In this document: positions 26,744 to 37,895 of the stretch, piece by piece
How the letters are laid out: every line of letters begins with the position of its first letter
Numbering within the stretch: position 1 is the first letter of the stretch
DNA from: Winogradskyella sp. PC-19
Lineage (GTDB): Bacteria; Bacteroidota; Bacteroidia; Flavobacteriales; Flavobacteriaceae
Length of the DNA stretch: 64,000 nt
NCBI RefSeq assembly: GCF_002163855.1
Contig: NZ_CP019332.1
Location: 1,653,145-1,717,144, forward strand
Reading direction: 5' to 3'
Translations under genes and position numbers: made by a program
The notes under the pieces: generated by a model
Database searches by the model: none
Seen by the model: the letters and a program-made list of their open reading frames with translations, nothing else
Told to the model about the DNA's origin: nothing

Positions 26744-29575
26744 ATGAAGACAACCTTTAAGCTTTTTGTAATGCTTTTATCAGTGATTTCCTTTGCGCAA
26801 ACCACAGTAAAAGGGACTATTACAGATAACACAGGGCAACCCCTACCTGGCGCTAATATTATAATAGAAGGGACGACAACTGGAACAAGTTCAGATTTTG
26901 ATGGAAAATATATCATTGACACTGACCAAGCTCCACCTTTTAAACTTGTAATAACTTACACAGGTTTTGAAACTCAGACTATAGAAGTCACTTCTAACAA
27001 CCAAACCATTGATGTAAAAATGGTTGAGGGTAATGAACTTGATGAGATTGTTATTTCTGCTTCAAGAACACCTGAACGAATTTTTGAATCTCCTGTAACT
27101 GTTGAACGTTTTGGATTAAAAGAAGTCAAAAACACACCTTCAGTAGATTTTTATGATGGATTAGAAAACCTTAAAGGTGTCGATATTAACACAAATAGTT
27201 TAACTTTTAAATCCATTAACACTAGAGGTTTTGCAAGTTTTGCAAATACACGTTTTATGCAGTTAGTAGATGGTATGGATAACTCTGCGCCAGCACTTAA
27301 CTTTCCGTTAGGTAATCTATTAGGTATGGTAGAAACAGACGTTAATAGTATAGAGCTCTTACCTGGAGCTGCATCGGCATTATATGGTGCGAATGCATTT
27401 AACGGTATTCTTTTCATGAGAAGTAAAAGTCCTTTCGATAATCAAGGCATTAGTGGTTACATAAAAAGAGGTATTACTTCTCAAGAAGCTGCAGGTGATA
27501 ATGATTATACCGATTTTGGTATTAGAATGGCATATAAATTCAGTGAGAAGTTTGCTGCTAAAGTTAACTTTGGATACTTAAAAGGAACTGACTGGGCTGC
27601 TACTAGTGAAGAAGACAGATTTAATAGAGGTCTTACAAGAGCTGATACTGATTATGACGGAATAAATGTTTATGGTGATGAAGTTTCTACAAATATTAGA
27701 GATGCTTCAGGTTCAGGACTTATACCTGATGTAGTCGTAAGTAGAACAGGATACAATGAAAGAGATTTAACTGACTATAATGCTGAAAGTATTAAAGCAG
27801 ACTGGGGATTATATTTCCGACCTTGGGCAAATGATTTTGAAATCCAATATATTGGTAAACTTGGTTTGGGTAATACTATTTATCAGGGTGCAAACAGATA
27901 TAATATAAAAAACTTCTTTTTACAGCAACACAAATTAGAAATCAGAAACGATAACTTCTTTGTAAGAGGATATGTAACAGAGGATAAGGCTGGAGACTCT
28001 TACGATATGGTATTCACAGGAGTAAACATTAACAGAGCATGGAAAAGTGATGGCGATTGGTTTGGAGATTATATAGGAACATATGCTGGTGTTTTATTAT
28101 CAGGAAATCCGAGTGGTTTAACTGATGCTCAAATACATGCCTTATCTAGACAAGTTGCTGATGAAGTTATAGACTTACCTGGACAAGCAGACAATATTGA
28201 AAGATTTTTGCCAGGAACTCCAGAGTTTCAAAATGCATTTAACCAAAGTATAAATGACCCAGACTTAACAACAGGTTCTAAGTTTCAGGACAATTCTAAA
28301 ATCTGGCATGCAGACGCAAACTATAACTTTAGTCACCTTTGGGATGTCGCTGAAGTACAGGTTGGTGGTTCATTCAGAACTTATAGCTTAAACTCTTCTG
28401 GCACCATTTATACTGATGTAGATGGTCCAATTAACTACTCTGAAGTAGGTGTTTACACACAAATTCAAAAATCCTTAGAGCTTTCTGATAATGTTGAGCT
28501 AAAACTCACAGGATCTTTAAGATATGATAAATCAGAATTATTTGATGGTTTCTTTTCACCAAGATTATCTGCTGGTTTTACCGTTAATGAAAATCATAAC
28601 TTTAGAGCTTCTTTCCAAACAGGATTTAGAAACCCTACTACTCAAGATTTATATATTGGTTTAGATGTTGGTCGTGCAATCCTAATTGGTGGTGCTCCTG
28701 ATAACCCTGCAAGAGATATCAGAAACTACAATGTAGCTAACAATTCACTCAGTGCATTTGGAGCTTCAATTTTAGGTTCAAACTCTGTTAATATAAATGG
28801 GTCTGGCGCTTACAATAATTCGTTCTTTGCAAGCTCGGTAGTTGATGGTTTTGCAAATACAGGAAACCCTGCAGACTTACAAATTGCAAATTCTAATCTA
28901 GCACAACCAGAACAAGTAACTTCTTTCGAAGTTGGTTACCGTGGTAAAGTAGAAGGTTTTGTAATCGATGCATCGGCTTATTTCAATGCTTACAAAGATT
29001 TCTTAGCTAATGAAACTGTGATTGCTCCTTTTTACGGAGATGTTCAGTTAACACAAAATATACCTGGAACATCAACGCCTTTAGCAGTTGCAGCAATTGC
29101 TAACGGAGACTTCCAAGCTTACCAAACGTATACTAATTCTGATGCAGATATTAATTCTTACGGTGGTGCTATACAAGTTTCTAAAAAAATATTTAATGGA
29201 TTTGATTTAAGTGCTAACTACACGTATACAAAATTAGATTTTGACGTTAATGCCAATCCTGATTTTAGAACAAACTTTAACACACCAGAGCACAAAGTAA
29301 AGGTAAGCTTTGGTAAAACTGAAGTTATTAAAAACTTAGGTTTCAACGTGGCTTGGAGATGGAGTGATAATTACTTCTGGGAAGCATCTTTTGGAGACGG
29401 TGAAGTACCAGCATTTAATGTATTAGATGCTCAAATTAATTACAGAATACCAAGTTTCAAATCTACATTTAAGCTAGGTGCTACTAACTTATTACAAGAT
29501 GAATACTTTACTGCTTTTGGTACAGGATTTATTGGTTCGCAGTACTACCTTTCATGGACAATTAATAACTTATAA
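26744..29575 (+). CDS. TonB-dependent outer-membrane receptor with carboxypeptidase-like N-domain
   Basis: 943 residues. Signal peptide (LFVMLLSVISFAQ), a CarboxypepD_reg-like beta domain (about 20-105, TVKGTITDNTGQPLPGANIIIEGTTTG split over two strands), a plug domain (VEGNELDEIVISASRTPERIFESPVTVERF to about 250) and a 22-strand-type barrel ending in an aromatic-rich strand (YYLSWTINNL). The substrate is unknown; the gene is followed 18 bp later by a GDSL-type lipoprotein, suggesting a paired outer-membrane uptake and hydrolysis unit for an esterified substrate, which is inference. Confidence 0.9.
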   Translation: MKTTFKLFVMLLSVISFAQTTVKGTITDNTGQPLPGANIIIEGTTTGTSSDFDGKYIIDTDQAPPFKLVITYTGFETQTIEVTSNNQTIDVKMVEGNELDEIVISASRTPERIFESPVTVERFGLKEVKNTPSVDFYDGLENLKGVDINTNSLTFKSINTRGFASFANTRFMQLVDGMDNSAPALNFPLGNLLGMVETDVNSIELLPGAASALYGANAFNGILFMRSKSPFDNQGISGYIKRGITSQEAAGDNDYTDFGIRMAYKFSEKFAAKVNFGYLKGTDWAATSEEDRFNRGLTRADTDYDGINVYGDEVSTNIRDASGSGLIPDVVVSRTGYNERDLTDYNAESIKADWGLYFRPWANDFEIQYIGKLGLGNTIYQGANRYNIKNFFLQQHKLEIRNDNFFVRGYVTEDKAGDSYDMVFTGVNINRAWKSDGDWFGDYIGTYAGVLLSGNPSGLTDAQIHALSRQVADEVIDLPGQADNIERFLPGTPEFQNAFNQSINDPDLTTGSKFQDNSKIWHADANYNFSHLWDVAEVQVGGSFRTYSLNSSGTIYTDVDGPINYSEVGVYTQIQKSLELSDNVELKLTGSLRYDKSELFDGFFSPRLSAGFTVNENHNFRASFQTGFRNPTTQDLYIGLDVGRAILIGGAPDNPARDIRNYNVANNSLSAFGASILGSNSVNINGSGAYNNSFFASSVVDGFANTGNPADLQIANSNLAQPEQVTSFEVGYRGKVEGFVIDASAYFNAYKDFLANETVIAPFYGDVQLTQNIPGTSTPLAVAAIANGDFQAYQTYTNSDADINSYGGAIQVSKKIFNGFDLSANYTYTKLDFDVNANPDFRTNFNTPEHKVKVSFGKTEVIKNLGFNVAWRWSDNYFWEASFGDGEVPAFNVLDAQINYRIPSFKSTFKLGATNLLQDEYFTAFGTGFIGSQYYLSWTINNL

Positions 29576-29593
29576 TAATTATAAAGACAAATC

Positions 29594-31150
29594 ATGATGA
29601 AAAATATTAAACATATAGCGTTGTCTCTTCTTAGTATAGGTTTTATGGCCTGTGAGAACGAAACACTAGACGATTTAAGAAACAGAGGTCAAGAAGAGCC
29701 TGTTGTTTTAGAAGATTTTAATGCAGGTTCATTAAATGCTTCTAACTACGTATCTATGGGTAATTCACTTACTGCAGGTTTTGCAGATAGTGCTTTGTAC
29801 AAAGTATCTCAAGAGAATTCTACGCCTGCAATATTAGCGCAACAATTCCAGATGCTTGCTAACGGTGGTGCGTTTACTCAACCATTAACAAATGATAATA
29901 TTGGTGGTCTTTTAGCTGGTGGAACTCCGCTTCCTGGTTTTGGGCCAAGACTTGTATTTGACGGATCAGGTCCTGCACCTTTATCTAGTATCGTAGGTCC
30001 AATACAACCAACTACAGACATTATTCTTAACAATCCAACTGGACCTTTTAATAATCTTGGTGTACCTGGAGCAAAAAGCTTCCATTTATTAGCGCCAGGT
30101 TATGGTGATTTAAATGGTGTTTTTGCAATGCCAGCAACAGCTAATCCTTATTTTGTTAGAATGGCAAGTAGTCCAGGAACAAGTGTTATCGCTGATGCAG
30201 TAGCGCAACAACCATCATTTTTCTCTCTTTGGATTGGAAACAATGATGTTTTAGGATATGCGCTTTCTGGAGGTGATGGTTCAGACCCAATAACACCAAT
30301 GGCAGGTGTTCCTGGTGTTGGTTTCGAAGCATCTTATCAAGCTATTGTAGCTACTATGGCAGGTAATGTTCCTGGCGTTCAAGGTATTTTAGCTAATATT
30401 CCAAATGTAACAGCTATACCTAACTTTACAACAGTAACTCACGATATAATACCTCTTGATGCAGCAACTGCAACAGCAGTTAATGGTGCTTATGCACAAT
30501 ATAATGGAGGTTTACAAGCGGCAGCAGCAAACAATATAATTGACGCTGATGAATTAGCTGCTAGGACAATAAATTTTACAGCCTCTGCTAACAACGCAGT
30601 TGTAATTGAGGATGAAACATTAACTCCTATTACATTACCTACGGGACCAGGAACATTTGTAACATTACCAAATATAAGACAAGCAACATCTGCTGATTTA
30701 TTCGTCTTAGCTAGTGCTTCTTTTATTGGAACAGAAGCTCAACCTGGTAATCCTTTATCTGTTAATGGTGTCGCAATTCCTTTAGCAGACAGATGGGTAT
30801 TATTACCAAGTGAACAAGCAGAAATAGCTGCAGCAACTGCGCAATACAATCAAGTGATTTCTGCAGTAGCTAGTGCTAACGGATATGCATTATTAGATGC
30901 TAATACACTACTAGATCAATTAGCTTCTACTGGTATAGAAACTAGTGGACTTGTAATTACATCTGATTTAGTTACTGGTGGTGCATTCTCTTTAGATGGT
31001 GTTCACCCTAACTCTAGAGGATACGCATTTATAGCTAATGAAATGCTAAAAGCAATAGATGCTACATATGGTTCTAACTTTGAAGCATCTGGTAATCTAG
31101 TAGATGTTTCTACTTACAACACAAACTATTCACCTGGATTATTACAATAA
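29594..31150 (+). CDS. SGNH/GDSL-type lipolytic lipoprotein
   Basis: 518 residues. Lipobox at GFMAC (C20). SGNH blocks: block I reads SMGNSLTAG with the nucleophile S58 (the usual GDSL is GNSL here), block III is WIGNNDVLGY, and block V is LDGVHPNSRGY with the catalytic Asp and His. A long alanine- and proline-rich insertion separates blocks III and V, about twice the normal spacing. Probably surface- or periplasm-exposed lipase/esterase partner of the upstream TonB receptor. Ended by a hairpin terminator. Confidence 0.85.
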   Translation: MMKNIKHIALSLLSIGFMACENETLDDLRNRGQEEPVVLEDFNAGSLNASNYVSMGNSLTAGFADSALYKVSQENSTPAILAQQFQMLANGGAFTQPLTNDNIGGLLAGGTPLPGFGPRLVFDGSGPAPLSSIVGPIQPTTDIILNNPTGPFNNLGVPGAKSFHLLAPGYGDLNGVFAMPATANPYFVRMASSPGTSVIADAVAQQPSFFSLWIGNNDVLGYALSGGDGSDPITPMAGVPGVGFEASYQAIVATMAGNVPGVQGILANIPNVTAIPNFTTVTHDIIPLDAATATAVNGAYAQYNGGLQAAAANNIIDADELAARTINFTASANNAVVIEDETLTPITLPTGPGTFVTLPNIRQATSADLFVLASASFIGTEAQPGNPLSVNGVAIPLADRWVLLPSEQAEIAAATAQYNQVISAVASANGYALLDANTLLDQLASTGIETSGLVITSDLVTGGAFSLDGVHPNSRGYAFIANEMLKAIDATYGSNFEASGNLVDVSTYNTNYSPGLLQ

Positions 31151-31172
31151 AATAGTCTATTCTCATAAAATG

Positions 31173-31203
31173 AAAACGCGTTCAAATTGAACGCGTTTTT
31201 TTT
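31173..31203 (+). terminator. Rho-independent terminator after the GDSL lipoprotein gene
   Basis: Stem AAAACGCGTTC (31173-31183) and GAACGCGTTTT (31189-31199), five-base loop, continuous T-run to 31203. Confidence 0.85.
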
Positions 31204-31250
31204 ATATAAAAAAGCTTAATAAAAAAGTCTTTATTTTTTAAATAAAACTC

Positions 31251-31258
31251 TATCTTTG
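31251..31258 (+). promoter_or_regulatory. Candidate -7 element for atpDC
   Basis: TATCTTTG, an exact TAnnTTTG match, 83 bp before the atpD ATG; a long leader by the standards of this window. Confidence 0.55.
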
Positions 31259-31338
31259 CAGCGCGAAAAACAGAGGCGTTTCATATCGAAAAATCATTGT
31301 TTTTCATTTTTAAACTATTGCAAAACAAAAACATATAA

Positions 31339-32850
<1,512 letters not shown>

Positions 32851-32867
32851 TCAAAAACTCTAAAACT

Positions 32868-33143
32868 ATGTATTTAGAAATTGTATCACCAGAAGCCACT
32901 TTATTTAGCGGAGATGTAACTAGCGTTGCAGTTCCTGGCGTAAACGGAGAGTTTGAAATGCTTAACAGCCACGCTCCTATCGTATCAATACTTAAAGCTG
33001 GTCTAGTAAAAATCAGTGGTAATATTTCTTTAGAAGAAGAGGTTGCTGATAAATTTACAATAGAAAATGGAAAAACTATGTTAGCCATTAACTCTGGGAC
33101 TTTAGAAATAAATGACAATAAAATAATTATCCTTGCAGATTAA
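32868..33143 (+). CDS. atpC: F1Fo ATP synthase subunit epsilon, short form
   Basis: 91 residues against about 135 in E. coli. It contains just the N-terminal beta-sandwich (LEIVSPEATLFSGDVTSVAVPGVNGEFEMLNSHAPIVS); the C-terminal helical hairpin that inhibits ATP hydrolysis is missing. Such short epsilon subunits are usual in flavobacteria, so this is a lineage trait and not a truncation. 17 bp after atpD, followed by a terminator. Confidence 0.95.
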   Translation: MYLEIVSPEATLFSGDVTSVAVPGVNGEFEMLNSHAPIVSILKAGLVKISGNISLEEEVADKFTIENGKTMLAINSGTLEINDNKIIILAD

Positions 33144-33166
33144 TTTTGTAGGAATTATTAATCCAT

Positions 33167-33200
33167 AAAAAAACGCGAAGCAAATGCTTCGCGTTTTTTT
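33167..33200. terminator. Bidirectional terminator between atpC and umuD
   Basis: Perfect 15-bp stem, arms 33167-33181 and 33186-33200 with loop AAAT; the arms begin and end in seven A/T, giving a T-run on either strand. It serves atpDC on the plus strand and umuCD on the minus strand. Confidence 0.85.
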
Positions 33201-33220
33201 ATTTTATAGGTATTATCTAA

Positions 33221-33667
33221 TTACACTTTTTTAATAACATTTGTTACAATTCCCCAAATAACGAAGGTATTAGCTTCTGTGATTTTTATAATTGGATAAT
33301 TAGGGTTCTCAGGCTGAAGCCAGACTTCATCATTTGAAACTCTAAGACGTTTTACTGTAAATTCTCCATCCAAGAAACAAACGGCTATCTTATTATTTTC
33401 TGGCTCCAGACTTCGGTCTATAACTAATAAATCGTTGTCATCTAAACCTGCTCCAATCATGGATTGCCCACTAACTCTTGCATAAAAAGTCGCTTCCTTA
33501 TTTTTCACCAACTCATCGTCAAGAGATAAACGTTGCTCTTTAAAATCTTCCGCTGGTGAAGGAAATCCCGCCGAAATTCCGGTATCGAAAAAATGCGCAC
33601 CATTATCATCAGTACGCTCTGGTATAAAAAATATAAGACTTTCAGATTTTGGAGCTATCATATGCAT
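33221..33667 (-). CDS. umuD: UmuD-like S24 peptidase (translesion polymerase accessory protein)
   Basis: 148 residues, the UmuD size, with no N-terminal helix-turn-helix, so not LexA. Self-cleavage site A-G in GISAGFPSPAED (near 31-32), catalytic serine in VSGQSMIGAGLDD (near residue 65) and lysine in FTVKRLRV (near 101) are present. In SOS-inducible systems UmuD is cleaved on RecA filaments and joins UmuC as polymerase V. Here it is downstream of umuC by 33 bp, the reverse of the usual order. A 12-bp palindrome AAGTTATAACTT (33687-33698) lies between them. Confidence 0.9.
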   Translation of the reverse strand: MHMIAPKSESLIFFIPERTDDNGAHFFDTGISAGFPSPAEDFKEQRLSLDDELVKNKEATFYARVSGQSMIGAGLDDNDLLVIDRSLEPENNKIAVCFLDGEFTVKRLRVSNDEVWLQPENPNYPIIKITEANTFVIWGIVTNVIKKV

Positions 33668-33700
33668 TCTACTAAATTTATTTTCTAAGTTATAACTTTC

Positions 33701-34957
33701 TTATTTAACTATCAATATATCTTTAATATTCGTGGTATATCTTGGCGATAAACGTTCTTGGCGCATTTTCCATGTACGTTTTAAATCCTGGTTCCCAAGC
33801 CTTATTTTATGATTTTTGTACTTTTTATTTAGTGCATCAATGGCAGACATTAAAGGCTTATGCTTTGGGTCTTCAGAACTAAACAAATCCAATTGATAAT
33901 TATCTGTTGGTACTAATCCTGTAACCATAACACCAGCTTTTTTGTATCTGATTCCTTTTTTATAAAGTCGCTCTACAGCTTTTACTGCTTGTTGACTAAT
34001 TAATAAAGAAGAATCTGTTGGGTACGGAAAACTCACCATTATACTTCCGCGATGTTGCTCTGCACCTTCTTTGTGTTTATCACTTCGTAGCATTACAACA
34101 ATACTATGGCAACTCGATTTTTGTACACGTAATTTTTCGGAACAGATGGTAGCAAAGGTAGAAATTCGTTCTTTTATATAATTAATGTCGTCGTAGGTGT
34201 AGTCGAAGCTTCGGGTTGTAGCAATGGCTTTTTTGCGTGCTGGCTCTTCCATTTCAATTTTAGAAATACCTTCTAAATCTTTTTTTAAGCGCCATACGAC
34301 AATGGATAATGTTTTTCGTACCCAATTATCATCGAGTTGTGTAAAATCATAAGCTGTTTTACATCCTTTGGCTTCAAGTCGTTTTTTTAGTCCACGACCG
34401 ATACCCCAAACATCACCAATGTCCATCCATTTTAGGGCTTTAATTCGGCTTTTATCAGAATCTATAACGTAGCTGCCTTTGGTTTCATCTGGAAACTTTC
34501 TAGCTATTTTATTAGCAACTTTACTCAAAGCCTTTGTTGGCGCAATACCTACGCATGTTGGAATGCCAGTCCACTTCAAAATTCGTTTTCTAATCTTAAG
34601 CCCATAGTCTTTTAAATCGTAATTTTCAAAGCCTTCAAACTTTAAAAATGCTTCGTCGATACTATAGACTTCGACTTCTGGCGAAAACTGCTCTAGGATT
34701 CTCATAACTCGATGACTCATGTCGCCGTATAATGGATAGTTAGATGATAATACCGAAATATCATTCGTTTTACAGAAGCTCTCCCACTTAAAAATAGGCG
34801 CGCCAAACGGCAACTTTATTGCTTTAGCTTCATCACTCATAGAAATAACACAACCGTCGTTATTACTAAGAATAGCAACGGGTCTTCCTTCTAAATTAGG
34901 GTTAAAAACGCGCTCACAAGAGGCGTAAAAATTATTACAATCGACTAAAGCATACAT
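33701..34957 (-). CDS. umuC: Y-family DNA polymerase V catalytic subunit
   Basis: Error-prone translesion polymerase. 418 residues, full length. The palm motif MYALVDCNNFYASCERVFNP supplies the first metal aspartate, VYSIDEAFLKF the second acidic pair, NNDGCVISMSDEAK is a UmuC hallmark, and thumb HhH motifs (DIGDVWGIGRGLKKRL) follow; the C-terminal little-finger region ends with LSPRYTTNIKDILIVK. First gene of the umuC-umuD pair; only 45 bp separate it from the stop of the T9SS lectin gene and no clear terminator lies in that gap. Confidence 0.95.
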   Translation of the reverse strand: MYALVDCNNFYASCERVFNPNLEGRPVAILSNNDGCVISMSDEAKAIKLPFGAPIFKWESFCKTNDISVLSSNYPLYGDMSHRVMRILEQFSPEVEVYSIDEAFLKFEGFENYDLKDYGLKIRKRILKWTGIPTCVGIAPTKALSKVANKIARKFPDETKGSYVIDSDKSRIKALKWMDIGDVWGIGRGLKKRLEAKGCKTAYDFTQLDDNWVRKTLSIVVWRLKKDLEGISKIEMEEPARKKAIATTRSFDYTYDDINYIKERISTFATICSEKLRVQKSSCHSIVVMLRSDKHKEGAEQHRGSIMVSFPYPTDSSLLISQQAVKAVERLYKKGIRYKKAGVMVTGLVPTDNYQLDLFSSEDPKHKPLMSAIDALNKKYKNHKIRLGNQDLKRTWKMRQERLSPRYTTNIKDILIVK

Positions 34958-35002
34958 AGATTGTAAAGATAAAAGAAAGTGTAAAAAGTTGACCTAATTA
35001 TT

Positions 35003-37885
35003 TTAGCGTTTTAATGAAAAATGTGATGAAAATGTTGTTGCATTTCCGTCGTCATTAAAATAATCTGCTCTAAACCAATAGTCACTTGTAGGCATAGGGT
35101 TTCCGTTAAATGTACCATCCCAACCTGGACTGTTTGGGCTCATTTGTTTTAATAATTTGCCATATCTATTAAAAATAGTAATGAGGGCTCCTGGTCTATC
35201 ACGTAGGCAATTGATATTCCAAGTTGGATTATCACTATCGCCATTTGGAGTGAAAAATTTGGGATAATCCAATACAGTAAATGTTTCTGTTGCAATATTA
35301 CTACAACCATCGATTTGTCTCACTTTCATGATATGGTCGTTACAACCTGTAATATTCATAAATGTATTATTATTCACCCACAGTCCATTATCTAATTGAT
35401 ACTCATATATACCGTTTCCACCAGTCACATTAACCTCAACAATTTGATTACTACTAAATGCTTCCGAAATTAATTCAATAGTAAATTCCAATTGACTAAA
35501 CGGAATAACATCTATTGTTGCTTCAATACTAGATGCACATTGATTTGGGTCTGGTATAAATGTATAGGTCGTCGTCATTTGGTTATTTATCGGCTCTGAC
35601 CAAGCACCTGTGACACCTTCCAAGGAAATTGTTGGCAATGGACTTGTGATTTCGTCTTCGCAAATGGATTCTGGTAAATCAAACGTTGGTACTACTGGTG
35701 GTGTCACCACAATTTCTAATGTGGTATTTACTACACAACCTTGACCTGTGTCTGGCGTAAATGTATAGATTGTTGTTATTGTATTGTCCAAAGCTGGCGA
35801 CCATGTCCCTGTTATTCCGTTGTTAGACGTTAGTGGTAATTCTGCCAAAAACTCACCAGGACAAATCGGGTTTACAACATCAAAAGTTGGTGTTGTATTC
35901 GGTGTTACATCTATAGTTAATAGTGCTGTATTAGCACACTCATCTATATTTGGCGTAAATGTATAGGTTGTTGTAGCACTATTATTTAGGACTGGCGACC
36001 ATGTACCAGAAATACCGTTATTGGATGTCGTTGGTAAATCAGTTAAAATATCGCCTTCGCAGATGGTTGCTACAGCATCAAAGATTGGGTCAATCCTCGA
36101 TGATACTACAATTTGTAAAGTTGTAGTATTAGCACATTCTGCTGCATTTGGTGTAAATGTATATGTTGTAGTTGTGGAATTATCTAAGGCTGGCGACCAT
36201 GTTCCAGTAACTCCATTGTTAGATGTTGTTGGTAATGGCATCATAGTATCTCCTTCGCATATTGTATCAACGGCATCAAAAGTTGGATCAATTGGTGTAT
36301 TTACTACAATTTGTAAGGTTGTACTTTCTGCACATTGCATAGCATCTGGCGTAAATGTGTATGTCGTTGTCGTTGTATTATCTAACGCTGGTGACCATGT
36401 ACCTGTAAAGCCATTGAGTGATGTCGTTGGTAATGGTGTCATTGTATCTCCTTCACAAACAGGATTGACCGCATCAAAACTAGGAGTTGTTGGAGGCGTA
36501 ACATCAATTTGCAATGTCGTAGTATCTACACAACCTTGACCAGTATCTGGCGTAAATGTATAAATTGTAGTCACCGTATTGTCTAAAGCTGGAGACCATG
36601 TCCCAGTAATTCCGTTATTTGACGTTGTTGGTAAAGCAGTGATTGTATCACCTTCACATATTGGAGCTACAGCGTCAAATGTAGGCACGGTTAGTGGTAT
36701 GACAACAATATCTAGAGTTGTCTGATTTGCACAACTATTAGCGTTTGGAGTAAAGGTGTAAGTTGTCGTCACTGTATTATTTAATGTAGGTGACCATGTG
36801 CCTGTAATGCCTTCTAAAGATGTTGTTGGTAGAGATGTTAATGATCCACCTTCACAAATAGGTCCTACAGAATTAAACGTGGGTGTTTCAACTGGTAAAA
36901 CCACTAATAGAAAATCATCTACAGTAGTATCTCCACAAATATCACTAATAGTCACTGTGTAAATAGTTGTACTGTTTGGAGAAAATGATGGATTAGCAAT
37001 ATTAGGATTACTTACTCCTATGGTTGGTGACCAAGCATAAGTTACACCGCTAGGAATGCTTGCATCTACTTGAATGTCATCATTAAGACATATAGTTTCG
37101 TTTTGCAATTGCAAATTATCTATAAATGAAATACTATTAAAACAGACTTGGTGTAAATTAGATTGACCACCTGTTGATCCTACAAAACCAAAAAAGACAG
37201 AATCATCTCCAGAAAAAATATTATTCTTTACGTCTTGAATTAAACTCAGCCTTAATTCACAATCAAAATATACATTAAGTCTGTTTATTGCAGCAATCCA
37301 TTCAATTTTTATCTCATGCGTATTTCCATCTTCAATATTTTGAGATGTAAGACTTGCCTGTATAGGTCCAGCTAAATTTGCACTTGGATTGTTATGAAAA
37401 GGATTTCCATCACGTTGGATAGCAATATGGTCAAATATTGGATCCGCTAAAAGACCTTCAGAGGGAATATTATTCTGATAGGTGTCAAATTCTATAATTA
37501 AAGACTCCGTTATACCTTCATATCCCATACCGCCACCAGCACTTCCTAACTGAGGCGTTGGATTTCTTTTAAAAACAAGTGCCATACCATCGGCACCATT
37601 ATTGTCCTTGTTACCAAAGTTATTTTGGTAATTAATAGTGAAATCATTGTCAAAATCTATGGCATTATCATACCAAACGCCTCCAGATTGAAAACCTAAA
37701 TCTTGGGTAATGATAAAACAATTATTTCCTTGATCTACAGCATCTCCTATTGTTGTTGCATTGAGTTGCGCATGCAGTATAGAACCAGAAAAAAGTAAGA
37801 ATATGAGGATTATTTGATTTTTTACACTCAACTTTTTTAGTTTAGTGTATGAAGATATTAAACTATGTATTGACGCACAATACAA
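35003..37885 (-). CDS. T9SS type B surface protein: legume-lectin-like domain, seven Ig-like repeats, CHU_C sorting domain
   Basis: 960 residues. A hydrophobic signal segment (ILIFLLFSGSILHAQ) is followed by a bacterial L-type lectin-like domain (about 45-270; NNFGNKDNNGADGMALVFKRNP, ESLIIEFDTYQNN), one Ig-like unit with SFSPNSTTIYTVTISDICGD, then seven near-identical repeats of 66-67 residues with the theme PTFDAV-xx-ICEGD, TGTWSPALDN and TTTYTFTP. The end (FFTPNGDSDNPTWNI ... FNRYGKLLKQM ... GWDGTFNG) is the gliding-motility-associated type B sorting domain for type IX secretion. The ATG at 37885 leaves a long n-region; TTG at 37831 (MSVKNQIIL) gives a more typical signal peptide. Likely a glycan-binding adhesin, by inference. 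Confidence 0.88.
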   Translation of the reverse strand: MYCASIHSLISSYTKLKKLSVKNQIILIFLLFSGSILHAQLNATTIGDAVDQGNNCFIITQDLGFQSGGVWYDNAIDFDNDFTINYQNNFGNKDNNGADGMALVFKRNPTPQLGSAGGGMGYEGITESLIIEFDTYQNNIPSEGLLADPIFDHIAIQRDGNPFHNNPSANLAGPIQASLTSQNIEDGNTHEIKIEWIAAINRLNVYFDCELRLSLIQDVKNNIFSGDDSVFFGFVGSTGGQSNLHQVCFNSISFIDNLQLQNETICLNDDIQVDASIPSGVTYAWSPTIGVSNPNIANPSFSPNSTTIYTVTISDICGDTTVDDFLLVVLPVETPTFNSVGPICEGGSLTSLPTTSLEGITGTWSPTLNNTVTTTYTFTPNANSCANQTTLDIVVIPLTVPTFDAVAPICEGDTITALPTTSNNGITGTWSPALDNTVTTIYTFTPDTGQGCVDTTTLQIDVTPPTTPSFDAVNPVCEGDTMTPLPTTSLNGFTGTWSPALDNTTTTTYTFTPDAMQCAESTTLQIVVNTPIDPTFDAVDTICEGDTMMPLPTTSNNGVTGTWSPALDNSTTTTYTFTPNAAECANTTTLQIVVSSRIDPIFDAVATICEGDILTDLPTTSNNGISGTWSPVLNNSATTTYTFTPNIDECANTALLTIDVTPNTTPTFDVVNPICPGEFLAELPLTSNNGITGTWSPALDNTITTIYTFTPDTGQGCVVNTTLEIVVTPPVVPTFDLPESICEDEITSPLPTISLEGVTGAWSEPINNQMTTTYTFIPDPNQCASSIEATIDVIPFSQLEFTIELISEAFSSNQIVEVNVTGGNGIYEYQLDNGLWVNNNTFMNITGCNDHIMKVRQIDGCSNIATETFTVLDYPKFFTPNGDSDNPTWNINCLRDRPGALITIFNRYGKLLKQMSPNSPGWDGTFNGNPMPTSDYWFRADYFNDDGNATTFSSHFSLKR
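35500..36890 (-). repeat. Seven tandem ~198-bp repeats encoding Ig-like units
   Basis: The codons for the GTWSP-type core recur at 35600, 35801, 35999, 36197, 36395, 36596 and 36794, spaced 198 or 201 bp, always in frame. The five inner copies keep near-identical DNA, and the last copy (35600) and the PTFNSV copy nearest the lectin domain are the most diverged. Such an array can change copy number by slippage or recombination. Confidence 0.85.
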
Positions 37886-37895
37886 TTAACGTGTT

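Noticed and set aside
33221-33667. LexA repressor instead of UmuD
   Set aside because: No N-terminal helix-turn-helix, and UmuD-like length and cleavage region; it also lies beside umuC.
36021-36539. 172-residue antisense frame across the Ig-like repeats
   Set aside because: It arises because the repeat unit is a multiple of three; it is repetitive in itself and opposite to a well-supported T9SS gene.
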